This document shows, one piece after another, positions 27,659 through 35,682 of a stretch of DNA of 64,000 bases. Source of the stretch: Sphingomonas panacis (lineage in GTDB: Bacteria > Pseudomonadota > Alphaproteobacteria > Sphingomonadales > Sphingomonadaceae). How positions within the stretch are numbered: position 1 is the first letter of the stretch; every line of letters starts with the position of its first letter. Location: the NCBI RefSeq assembly GCF_001717955.1, contig NZ_CP014168.1:1836001-1900000 (forward strand). Direction: 5' to 3'. The notes beneath the pieces are model-generated. The model was not told where the DNA came from. It was given only the letters and a program-made list of their open reading frames with translations, and made no database searches. Position numbers and translations under genes: made by a program.

Positions 27659-30508
27659 TCAGAACCGCGCGCTCGCGCGGACGATCACGTTGCGGCCCGG
27701 CTCCATATAGTCCTTGAGGTAGCTCGGGTTGTCGCCCTTGGTCGTCCAATATTTCCAGTCGTCGAGCAGATTGCTGACATCCACGTCGATCGCGAAACGG
27801 TCATTGATGTTGTAGCGCGTGTGCAGATCGACGCTGCGGTTGTGCTGCACCCATTTGTCGACGGCATTGTCGCGCAGGCTCTCGATATACTTGCCGCGAT
27901 AATTGTACGACAGCTTCGCCTCGAACCCGTATTTCTGGTAGGTGAGCGAAGCGTTGTAGAGCACCCCCGGCGTGTTGATGAGCGGGATCTTCCTGCCCAT
28001 CCGGTAGGCCTGGCCGGTGTCGCCCTCGCTATGCTGGATCGTCACATTGCCCTCGAAGCCGAACCCGTCGAACGGCGCCGGCAGCCCCTGGAACTGCTTC
28101 ACGATCGCTGCTTCGAACCCATAGACGATCGCGTCCTTGCCGTTCTGCGGCTGGCTGATCTCGACCGTGCCGACCGAGGTATCGGCGTTGACCTGGCTAC
28201 CGTTGGTGAAGATGAAATTGCTGATCGATTTGTAATAGCCTGCGATGCTGACGATGCTGGTGCGATCGGGATAATATTCCGCCGAAACATCGAGGTTGAC
28301 CGCGCGCGCCGCCTTCAGATTGGGGTTGCCCCGGCTGATCGCGGTGATCTCGTTCTGCGCGTTGCGCGCGACGCTCTGCCCGCCCGAGAGATAGCCATAT
28401 TCGGGCGGCGAATAGCCGGTCCACAGCGCGAGGTGATAGACCTGCTTGTCGGTGGGCCGCCAGATCAGGTTCGCGCTCGGCAACACCACCGTATAGCTGT
28501 TGGTGGTGCTGTCGAAGCCGCTGTTGTCTCCATCGTCGGACCAGAATATGTTCTTGGTCTCGCGGTGTTCGGCGCGCACGCCGATCGTCGCCTGAACCGC
28601 GCCCTGCTTCAAATGCGCGAGCAGATAGCCAGCGGTGACCTTTTCGGTGTTCCTGTTGTCGTTCGACAGCAGATCGGTCGCCGAGGGCAGGCCGTTGTTG
28701 CCGAGCGCTTGCGCCGCGTTGATCGCCGCCCGCACCTTGGCCGGATCGAAGATCGCGCCGTAATAATATTCGCCGTGCAGGATGTCGGGCACGTCGCGCT
28801 GGATCAGCCCCGACGCGGCGAGGCTCTTGCCGTCGAGCGCGGTGCCGGTGAAATCGCCGCTCCACAACGGCGTATAGTTATAGACGCGGCGCGAGCGGTT
28901 GAACTGCGCGCCCGCTTTCAGATACTCCAGCCACCCATCGAAATCATAGCGCACGTCGAGCTTGGCGTTGATCCGGTTGTCAGTCTGCTTGTCGCGGCTG
29001 TGGCTGGCGCCGTCGAACGGCAGCAGCGTCGGGTCGTACTGGACGTTGGCGGCGGCGCCGGTCGGGCTGGCCTGCGGAAAGCGCGGATCGGCCGAGACCC
29101 AGTCGAGCCCCTGCGACAGCAATGCCGGCGCGCATTTGTCGCAATTGTATGCGATCGAATAATTGTCCGGGTTCTCGCGCACGCCGTAGCTGTAGCTGCC
29201 CTGGTAGTCGACATGCAGCCTGTCGAAATCGCTGTGCCCGCCACCGCTCACCGTCGCGAGCGTCTGGTTCGAATTGATCGTGCCGAAGTTGCGCGCGAAC
29301 TGAAACGCCTTGGGGTCCCACACGCCCGAACGGCCGTTGAGCGACCAATATTGGCTCGAGTTGGCATCGTGCCCGGTGATGATTCCGTCGCCATCGGCAT
29401 CGACGATCTGTGACGTGGAATAGCCATAGCGGCTATAGGTGACGCCGCCGATGGTGGTCGTGCCGATGACGCTGTTCTCGGGCTGAGCGAGGCCGGTGTC
29501 GTTCTGGTTAACCTGGGTCAGCCGTGCGGTCTTGCGGCTGCGGTAATCGGTTACGTCATTGCTGCCGCGCTGTTCCTGCCGCGAGACCTGACCGCGCAGA
29601 TACAGCTGCGTGGTGTCGCCACGCCAGTCGAGCGAGAGGTTGCCGCCATAGCGCGTGTTCTTGACGCGGCGGAAATCGAGATCGATCCCGGGCAAGTGCA
29701 TGTTACGCTGGTCGATCACCTCAGTCGAATTGGCGCGCCACTGGTTCGGTTCCCACTCGCCGTCATTCTCGGTCTCCTGCCCGTCGCCGTGGGTCACGCC
29801 GTAATTGGCCGAGGCGAATACCCCGAAGCGATCATCGGCGAAGCGGTGCGCGAAATCGCCCTGGACGGTGTAATTCTCCGCCGGCAGCTTCGCGGATTTG
29901 GCGCGATCGTTGAACCCGCCGCTACCGTAGAGGCGGAACGTCGTCGGGTTCTTGAAATCGAACGCGCTCGGCGTGCGGAAATCGATCGTCCCGCCGATCG
30001 CGTCGCCGTCCTGATCGGGCGTCAGCGTCTTGGTGACGGTGACCGAGGCGAGGCCATAAGGCGGCAGTACGGTGAGCGACACGTCACGCGTGCTCGGGTC
30101 GGTGTTGGCGACGCGCACGCCGTTGATCATCACCGCATTGTACGTGCCCGACAGGCCGCGCACGGTGACATATTCGCCCTCGCCGGTATCCTGATTGACG
30201 ATCGTCGAGACGCCGGGGATTCGCGCGAGCGAATCCGCCACGGTGGCGTCCGGGAGCTTGCCGAGATCGTCGGCGGAGATCACGTCGATCACCCGGTCGG
30301 ACGCGCGCTTGTCTTCCAGCGCGCGCGCGGTGCTAAGCCGCTGACCGCTGACGACGACATCGTTCGCCGTGTCGGCATCGGCGGCGGGTGGAGCGGCGGC
30401 GTCGGCGCGCGCGACCGCCGGTGTGAACAGCGCGGCTGCCAGCGCGGGCAAAGCGGCGGATCGGAGCGCGCGCGCCCGGCGCGCGCTGTGGAACGGCATC
30501 GTCATCAT
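27659..30508 (-). CDS. TonB-dependent outer membrane receptor (TIGR01782 type)
   Basis: 949 residues. Signal peptide (RSAALPALAAALFTPAVARA), TonB box region (ANDVVVSGQRLS), plug with LGKLPDATVADSLARIPGVS, GEYVTVRGLSGTYNAVMING and DQDGDAIGGTIDFRTPSAFDF, then a 22-strand barrel ending in Phe (VRASARF). This is the TonB-Xanth-Caul class used for carbohydrates and other large substrates. AAGGGGGG precedes the ATG at 30508. It shares a strand with the GntR gene, lies beside the phosphonate operon and has a HutC-type operator upstream, so it may import the phosphonate compound. Substrate not proven. Confidence 0.93.
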   Translation of the reverse strand: MMTMPFHSARRARALRSAALPALAAALFTPAVARADAAAPPAADADTANDVVVSGQRLSTARALEDKRASDRVIDVISADDLGKLPDATVADSLARIPGVSTIVNQDTGEGEYVTVRGLSGTYNAVMINGVRVANTDPSTRDVSLTVLPPYGLASVTVTKTLTPDQDGDAIGGTIDFRTPSAFDFKNPTTFRLYGSGGFNDRAKSAKLPAENYTVQGDFAHRFADDRFGVFASANYGVTHGDGQETENDGEWEPNQWRANSTEVIDQRNMHLPGIDLDFRRVKNTRYGGNLSLDWRGDTTQLYLRGQVSRQEQRGSNDVTDYRSRKTARLTQVNQNDTGLAQPENSVIGTTTIGGVTYSRYGYSTSQIVDADGDGIITGHDANSSQYWSLNGRSGVWDPKAFQFARNFGTINSNQTLATVSGGGHSDFDRLHVDYQGSYSYGVRENPDNYSIAYNCDKCAPALLSQGLDWVSADPRFPQASPTGAAANVQYDPTLLPFDGASHSRDKQTDNRINAKLDVRYDFDGWLEYLKAGAQFNRSRRVYNYTPLWSGDFTGTALDGKSLAASGLIQRDVPDILHGEYYYGAIFDPAKVRAAINAAQALGNNGLPSATDLLSNDNRNTEKVTAGYLLAHLKQGAVQATIGVRAEHRETKNIFWSDDGDNSGFDSTTNSYTVVLPSANLIWRPTDKQVYHLALWTGYSPPEYGYLSGGQSVARNAQNEITAISRGNPNLKAARAVNLDVSAEYYPDRTSIVSIAGYYKSISNFIFTNGSQVNADTSVGTVEISQPQNGKDAIVYGFEAAIVKQFQGLPAPFDGFGFEGNVTIQHSEGDTGQAYRMGRKIPLINTPGVLYNASLTYQKYGFEAKLSYNYRGKYIESLRDNAVDKWVQHNRSVDLHTRYNINDRFAIDVDVSNLLDDWKYWTTKGDNPSYLKDYMEPGRNVIVRASARF

Positions 30509-30669
30509 GTCCCCCCTTCGGGATGTGAGAATATCAAGCTCGAGCCGGACACCGACCGGGCACAGACACACCGCTCTCGTCGCCGGCGCGGGTGCGCCTG
30601 CGGGTCGGGAGCGTCGCAGTCTGATCCCTTTCCCCGGTGGGGCCGGGCGAGTCGGTTTTTCCGGCTAAA

Positions 30670-30685
30670 ACTGGTCTAAACCAGA
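30670..30685. promoter_or_regulatory. HutC/GntR-type operator before the TonB receptor gene
   Basis: ACTGGTCTAAACCAGA holds perfect arms CTGGT/ACCAG around CTAA and fits the HutC-subfamily pattern GT-N-TA-N-AC. It is 160 bases upstream of the receptor start. Ten of its twelve core bases match the site at 31999. Confidence 0.65.
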
Positions 30686-30794
30686 TGTGATGACGGCATG
30701 GTTACAAGCGCGGTGCCGGATGGAAATAATTTGATACGGCCGCGATCGCCGAACCCCTCGACCGTAGTGTCGGCACGGTCCTAAAGGCGGTGGC

Positions 30795-31337
30795 ATGGCG
30801 CGCGTGATTCTGTTCAACAAACCCTATGGCATGCTGAGCCAGTTCACCGATCGCGGAACGGCGGATGCGCGCGCGACTCTCTCGGACTTCATCGATCTGC
30901 CCGGCGTCTACCCGGCGGGGCGGCTGGATCGCGACAGCGAGGGGCTGCTTGTGCTGACCGACGACGGCCGCCTCCAGGCCCGGATCGCCGATCCCAAGTT
31001 CAAGTTGCCCAAGACCTATCTCGTCCACGTCGAAGGGGAGGTCGATGCCGGTGCGCTCGATCGGCTGAGAGCCGGCGTCGTGCTCAAGGATGGGGTGACC
31101 CGGCCCGCTGAAGCCGAGCGAATCGAGGCTCCGGCACTCTGGCCGCGGGATCCGCCGATCCGCGTCCGCGCGAACATCCCCGATTGCTGGCTGAGGTTGA
31201 CGATCCGCGAAGGCCGCAACCGGCAGGTCCGGCGCATGACGGCGGCGGTCGGCTACCCGACGCTCCGGCTGATCCGCTGGAGCATCGGCGACTGGACCGC
31301 CGCCGGCCTCGCGCCCGGCGAATGGCGCGAGGCGTAA
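30795..31337 (+). CDS. rluE: 23S rRNA pseudouridine synthase, RluE-like
   Basis: 180 residues. [11 protein letters not shown], the catalytic Asp motif [17 protein letters not shown] and [23 protein letters not shown] are the RsuA/RluE signatures. The protein lacks the N-terminal S4 domain, as RluE does. It converts a uridine in domain V of 23S rRNA to pseudouridine. It sits between the receptor and the HD gene but is a housekeeping gene with no link to them. AAGGCGG precedes the ATG. Confidence 0.92.
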   Translation: MARVILFNKPYGMLSQFTDRGTADARATLSDFIDLPGVYPAGRLDRDSEGLLVLTDDGRLQARIADPKFKLPKTYLVHVEGEVDAGALDRLRAGVVLKDGVTRPAEAERIEAPALWPRDPPIRVRANIPDCWLRLTIREGRNRQVRRMTAAVGYPTLRLIRWSIGDWTAAGLAPGEWREA

Positions 31338-31356
31338 CGGCCCCGCGCGCGCCCGA

Positions 31357-31929
31357 TCAACGCGCCGCGCGCGTGTCGTAACCCGAACCGACCAGTCGCT
31401 CGAGCAGCGGCCGGTACGAATCCAGCGTCGGCACCACCCAATCCTTGCGCTTGCCGCCATCGTCGCAGCGGCGCAGCAGAACCGCCTCGGCGAAATACGG
31501 CTCCGCCTCGAACGTCGCACGCTCCTTCGCCGTCATCGCGCCGCCCTGCAATGTCAGGCTGAGCCACGAGGCCGCGCTGAGCGAGGTCTGATAGCCAGGC
31601 TCGATCGCGCACAGATAGCGTTTGGCGTCGACGTGAAGCCGCACCGGCTCGGTCACGGCGGGCGGGAAGTGCGCCTTGAGCAACGTGTTGCCGAGCATTT
31701 CGTGGCGCATGTCGATGCCGTGGCGCTCGGCGGCATGGCCCGCGTCGCCGATCAACTGGCCCACGTCGTGGAGCAACCCCGCGGCAATCAGCGGCGAGTC
31801 GCCACCAGCCTGCCGCACCAGTTCGGCGACCTGGAGTGCGTGCTGTATCTGGGTGGCGTTCTCGCCATAATGTTCGTCGCCCGCCGCCGCGAACAGCGCG
31901 TAAATCTCGTCGATCACCTGTGTCGTCAT
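31357..31929 (-). CDS. PhnZ-like HD-domain protein (phosphonate-associated, TIGR03276 type)
   Basis: 190 residues. The sequence YGENATQIQH, LLHDVG, RHEMLG, LHVDAKRYL and RRCDDGGK gives His30, His54, Asp55, His76, His99 and Asp156. Their spacing follows the diiron ligands of PhnZ as I recall them (34, 58, 59, 80, 104, 161). PhnZ-type enzymes cleave hydroxylated phosphonates oxidatively; TIGR03276 members occur in phosphonate operons. No PhnY hydroxylase gene is near. GAGGACG precedes the ATG at 31929. It is divergent from the phospholipase gene, with a HutC-type operator between them. A longer upstream frame overlaps the phospholipase gene and is not used. Confidence 0.85.
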   Translation of the reverse strand: MTTQVIDEIYALFAAAGDEHYGENATQIQHALQVAELVRQAGGDSPLIAAGLLHDVGQLIGDAGHAAERHGIDMRHEMLGNTLLKAHFPPAVTEPVRLHVDAKRYLCAIEPGYQTSLSAASWLSLTLQGGAMTAKERATFEAEPYFAEAVLLRRCDDGGKRKDWVVPTLDSYRPLLERLVGSGYDTRAAR

Positions 31930-31998
31930 CAGCGTCCTCGATTGGCCGGATAGGCTGGGGCGCGTCGAGCCGCCCCGATGTCGTGGTTTTGTCACTTT

Positions 31999-32010
31999 TG
32001 GACTATACCA
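31999..32010. promoter_or_regulatory. second HutC/GntR-type operator, HD protein/phospholipase intergenic region
   Basis: TGGACTATACCA, nearly palindromic, shares 10 of 12 bases with the core TGGTCTAAACCA at 30672. It sits in the 129-base gap between the divergent HD and phospholipase genes and could control both. Confidence 0.55.
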
Positions 32011-32058
32011 GTGGCCAGCGCCGATAGCGGCAAAGATCGAGGCTGAAAAGGCAAAAGC

Positions 32059-34164
32059 ATGGACCGGTCGAAACGGGATTTTCTGCGCATGGCGGGGGCG
32101 GGGGCAGCGGCGGCATCGCTTCCGGGGTTGATCGGCCGCGCGCTCGCGGTTCCGGCCAATCGCCGCACGCGCTCGATCATGGATGTCGAGCATATCGTCG
32201 TGTTCATGCAGGAGAATCGCGCGTTCGATCAGTATTTCGGCATGCTGAGCGGCGTGCGCGGCTTCGGCGATCCGCGTCCGCTCCGGCTGAAAGGCGGCGC
32301 GAGCGTTTGGCGCCAGCCCTCGCGCGAGCACCCCGACGGCTATGTCATGCCGTATCACGGTGATTCGAAGGTCAGCCGCGCGTTCCTCGTCGACGGCGCC
32401 GATCAGTCGCACCAGGGCAACATGACGATCTTCAATCAGGGCCGCTATGATCGCTGGGGCGCGAGCGGCGAACTCCACAACCGCATGCTGCATTACACGG
32501 CGGGCGATCTGCCCTTCTATTACGCGCTCGCCGACGCCTTCACCGTCTGCGACGCCTATCACTGCTCGACGATGACTCAGACCTATCCCAACCGGCTGCA
32601 CCTCTTCACCGGCTGCAACGGCGGCGGCACGGTCGGCGGTGATCCGCAGATGCACAATTACGGCGAGGACGAAACGCCGAGCGCCGACATGCGCGAGGAC
32701 AAGCCGCTCCGCCCCGACGCCTACCGCTGGACGACCTATGCCGAGCGACTGGAGAAAGCCGGGGTAAGCTGGAAGGTCTATCAGGAATACGACAATTTCG
32801 GCGACAACCTGCTTTCCGTGTTCCCCGCCTTCCGCCCGTGCGCGCCCGAGTCGCCGCTATACCGGCGCGGCCGGTCATGGGTAAGCGAGCACAAGGCTGG
32901 CGCGGACCGCACCCGCTCCGACGGCGAGCAGCTCGTCGCCGCGTTCCGTGACGATCTCGCGAACGGTACGCTGCCGCAGGTCTCGTGGATCGTCACCGCC
33001 GCCGCTCTGTCCGAACATCCGAACGCGGAGCCGTCGCGCGGCGAGCATGTCGCGGCCGAGCTGATCGCGGCGCTGGTCGATCACCCGGAGATGTTCGCCA
33101 AGACCGCGTTCATCATCAACTACGACGAAGCCGGCGGCTTCTACGATCACATGGCGCCGCCGGTACCCCCGGTCGCGGGCTATCGCGGCCATTCGACCGT
33201 GCCGATTGACGGTGAGACCAAGGATTGGGGGCAGGGCGCGGTCGCCAACACAGGCACGCATCCGATCGGCCTCGGCATCCGTGTGCCCGCGATCATCGTC
33301 TCGCCGTGGACGCGCGGCGGCTATGTCTGCTCGGAGCTGTTCGATCATACCTCCGTGCTCCGGTTCATGGAAAAGCGCTTCGGGGTCGCCGAACCCAATA
33401 TCAGCGCATGGCGTCGCGCGGTCTGTGGCGATCTCACCTCCGCGTTCGATTTCGCCGGAGCCGATGTCGCCGCGCCCGATCTCCCGCAAACGCGCGATTT
33501 CCTCGATCGCATAGCGCGCTCCAAGGCCGGCACCGCGCTCACCATCCCGGGCGTGCAAACCCCGCCCCGGCAAATGCCCGGCCAGCGGCCCGCGCGCCCG
33601 CTCGCTTACGCGCTCGACATCAACGCCGCGTTGTCGAACGGCCGCTTGAGAATCGACATGGCCAACACGGGCCGCACCGGCGCGGTGTTTTCGGTTCACG
33701 ACAATCATGACAGGCAAGCGCCGTGGCACTTTACCATCGGCGCAGGCGCACGCCATGCCGCCGACGACTGGCACCGCGTCGGCGACACCGCCTATGACCT
33801 GACGGTGCATGGCCCCGACGGCTTCTACCGCCGCTTCGCCGGAACGCTCGACGCCACGACCGAAGCGACGCTCCGGCGACACGCGGACGCCGTCGATCTG
33901 ACGCTCGCCAACCACGGCAGCGAAGCGTGCGTGTTCGTGATCGCTCTCGATCCCGCCTATTCCGGCGTCGACCGTTCCCGCCGTATCACCGTCGCACCCG
34001 GCAAGCGCGCTACCGACCGCTGGTCTTTGGCGGCGAGCGACGGCTGGTACGATCTCAGCGTGGGCCGCGAGGGCGATGCCGCCTTCCTGCGCCGCTTCGC
34101 GGGGCGCCTCGCGGGCGGTCGCAAGACCGATCCCGGAATCGGCGCGATGCGGCTCGACGCGTGA
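32059..34164 (+). CDS. phosphocholine-specific phospholipase C (PlcN/PlcH-like)
   Basis: 701 residues. N-terminal twin-arginine-like signal (RSKRDFLRMAGAGAAAASLPG) with Lys-Arg instead of Arg-Arg. The phosphoesterase domain has VEHIVVFMQENRAFDQYFG (metal-site Glu-Asn), THPIGLGIRVPAIIVSPWTRGG and FDHTSVLRFMEKRF. Two C-terminal DUF756 repeats (about 515-600 and 610-690) complete the Pseudomonas-type architecture. It hydrolyses phosphatidylcholine or related lipids to diacylglycerol and phosphorylated head group, outside the cytoplasm. It neighbours the HD oxygenase and dipeptidase genes. Confidence 0.92.
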   Translation: MDRSKRDFLRMAGAGAAAASLPGLIGRALAVPANRRTRSIMDVEHIVVFMQENRAFDQYFGMLSGVRGFGDPRPLRLKGGASVWRQPSREHPDGYVMPYHGDSKVSRAFLVDGADQSHQGNMTIFNQGRYDRWGASGELHNRMLHYTAGDLPFYYALADAFTVCDAYHCSTMTQTYPNRLHLFTGCNGGGTVGGDPQMHNYGEDETPSADMREDKPLRPDAYRWTTYAERLEKAGVSWKVYQEYDNFGDNLLSVFPAFRPCAPESPLYRRGRSWVSEHKAGADRTRSDGEQLVAAFRDDLANGTLPQVSWIVTAAALSEHPNAEPSRGEHVAAELIAALVDHPEMFAKTAFIINYDEAGGFYDHMAPPVPPVAGYRGHSTVPIDGETKDWGQGAVANTGTHPIGLGIRVPAIIVSPWTRGGYVCSELFDHTSVLRFMEKRFGVAEPNISAWRRAVCGDLTSAFDFAGADVAAPDLPQTRDFLDRIARSKAGTALTIPGVQTPPRQMPGQRPARPLAYALDINAALSNGRLRIDMANTGRTGAVFSVHDNHDRQAPWHFTIGAGARHAADDWHRVGDTAYDLTVHGPDGFYRRFAGTLDATTEATLRRHADAVDLTLANHGSEACVFVIALDPAYSGVDRSRRITVAPGKRATDRWSLAASDGWYDLSVGREGDAAFLRRFAGRLAGGRKTDPGIGAMRLDA

Positions 34165-34241
34165 ATCGCGCGATCCATCGCTTGACGAACCGCGCCGTCA
34201 CCCCGACGATGCTGCACGTGCAAACATAAAGGGGCAGCGCT

Positions 34242-35510
34242 GTGGTCAACGGACGAAATCGACACATTACGGCGCTGCTGGCGAGCGCGGCCTTGCTGAT
34301 CGGCGGCGCAGGGTATGCGGCGAGCCGGAAAGCGCCCGCCGATCCGGCGCGCGCAATCCATGAGACGCTGATCGTGCTCGACACGCATTTCGACACCCCC
34401 GCCAATCTCGGCCGCCCCGGCTGGAGCATCATGGACCGCCATGCGACCGTGACCGACGGCGATCAGGTCGATTATCCGCGCATGGTGCAAGGCGGCGTCG
34501 ATGGCGGCTTCTTCGCGATCTACACGCCCTCCGGCCCGCGCACGCCGGTCGGCGATCGTGCCGCGCGCGATTTCGGCATCCAGCGCGCGGTGCAGATTCG
34601 CGAGATGGCGGCGAAGCACAGCGACGTGTTCGCACTCGCGCTCACCGCCGACGATGCCGCGAAAGCCGTGGCGGCGCACAAGCGTTTCGTGTTCCTGAGC
34701 ATGGAGAACGGCTATCCGTTCGAAGGCGACCTGACGCTGATGCGGACCTTCCGTGGTCTCGGCGTGACGATGATGGGCCTGGTCCACTTCAAGAACAACG
34801 ATCTCGCCGACAGCGCGACCGATACGCCCGAATGGCACGGTCTTTCGCCCAAGGGGAAGGAAGCCGTCGCCGAGGCCAACAAGCTCGGCGTCGTGATCGA
34901 CGTCAGCCACGCGTCGGACGATGTGCTACGCCAGACCGTGATGCTGTCGAGCGCGCCGATCATCCTGTCGCATTCGGGCATGCGCGCGATCCACAATCAC
35001 CCGCGCAACGTGTCGGACGAAGACGCGAAGCTGGTCGCGGCCAAGGGCGGCGTCATCCAGATCAACGCGTATAGCGGCTATATGGTCGATCCCCCCGCCG
35101 CCAGTGCCGCCCGCGACGCGGCGATGAAGGAGTTGATGGCGAGCTACGAAAAAGCCGATACGATGACCGTCGCCGAACGCCGCGCGCTGATCGCCCGGCG
35201 CAAGGCAATCGAGACGCAATTCCCCGCGCCGCGCGCGAATTTCGATATGTTCATGCAGCATTTGCTTCACGCCATCAAAGTCGTCGGGATCGACCATGTC
35301 GGCATCAGCGGCGATTTCGACGGCGGCGGCGGCCTCGACGGTCTGGAGGATATCACCGCCTATCCCAAGGTGACGGCGGCGTTGCTCAAGGCAGGTTATA
35401 GCCCGGCCGACATCGGCAAGATCTGGGGCGGCAACGCGCTGCGCGTCCTGCGCGCCGCACAGTCGCTGGCCGATCCGGCGGTACTGCCCAAGGTGCCGGT
35501 GACGAACTGA
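34242..35510 (+). CDS. membrane dipeptidase (peptidase M19), exported
   Basis: 422 residues, GTG start at 34242 with AGGGG upstream. The signal peptide is HITALLASAALLIGGAGYAA. The zinc residues of M19 appear in order: LDTHFDTP (H-x-D), FLSMENGYPF (bridging Glu), VIDVSHASDDV and ILSHSGMRAIHNHPRN (His pair), and GIDHVGISGDFDGGGGL (Asp). It cleaves dipeptides, including those with D-residues, in the periplasm. It follows the phospholipase gene by 77 bases and may be cotranscribed. Confidence 0.93.
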   Translation: MVNGRNRHITALLASAALLIGGAGYAASRKAPADPARAIHETLIVLDTHFDTPANLGRPGWSIMDRHATVTDGDQVDYPRMVQGGVDGGFFAIYTPSGPRTPVGDRAARDFGIQRAVQIREMAAKHSDVFALALTADDAAKAVAAHKRFVFLSMENGYPFEGDLTLMRTFRGLGVTMMGLVHFKNNDLADSATDTPEWHGLSPKGKEAVAEANKLGVVIDVSHASDDVLRQTVMLSSAPIILSHSGMRAIHNHPRNVSDEDAKLVAAKGGVIQINAYSGYMVDPPAASAARDAAMKELMASYEKADTMTVAERRALIARRKAIETQFPAPRANFDMFMQHLLHAIKVVGIDHVGISGDFDGGGGLDGLEDITAYPKVTAALLKAGYSPADIGKIWGGNALRVLRAAQSLADPAVLPKVPVTN

Positions 35511-35531
35511 GGTAGCCGCACCCACCTCCAA

Positions 35532-35664
35532 CCCGTTCGTGTCGAGCCCTTCGGCTGGCTGGCAAGCCAGCCGCTCAGGATAAACTTCGGCCCAAAGGGC
35601 CGAAGTCGAGACACATGCCACAGCGTTCGAGGCACGTCCCTCGACTTCGCTCGGGACGAACGGG
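35532..35664. repeat. dispersed hairpin repeat, family A copy 2 (long form)
   Basis: Ends cccgttcgtgtcgagc and cttcgctcgggacgaacggg as in the other copies. Inside are two further stem-loops (ggctggcaagccagcc and cttcggcccaaagggccgaag). It lies between the dipeptidase gene and the convergent hybrid kinase gene. Confidence 0.8.
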
Positions 35665-35682
35665 GGTGGGGGCGTTCTCGCC

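Noticed and set aside
31985..32000. Possible Pho box (TGTCAC) before the phospholipase gene
   Set aside because: Only one half-site; the second TGTCA repeat at 11-base spacing is not present.
31930..32655. N-terminal extension of the HD-protein frame
   Set aside because: It overlaps the start of the divergent phospholipase gene and lacks similarity; GAGGACG favours the ATG at 31929.
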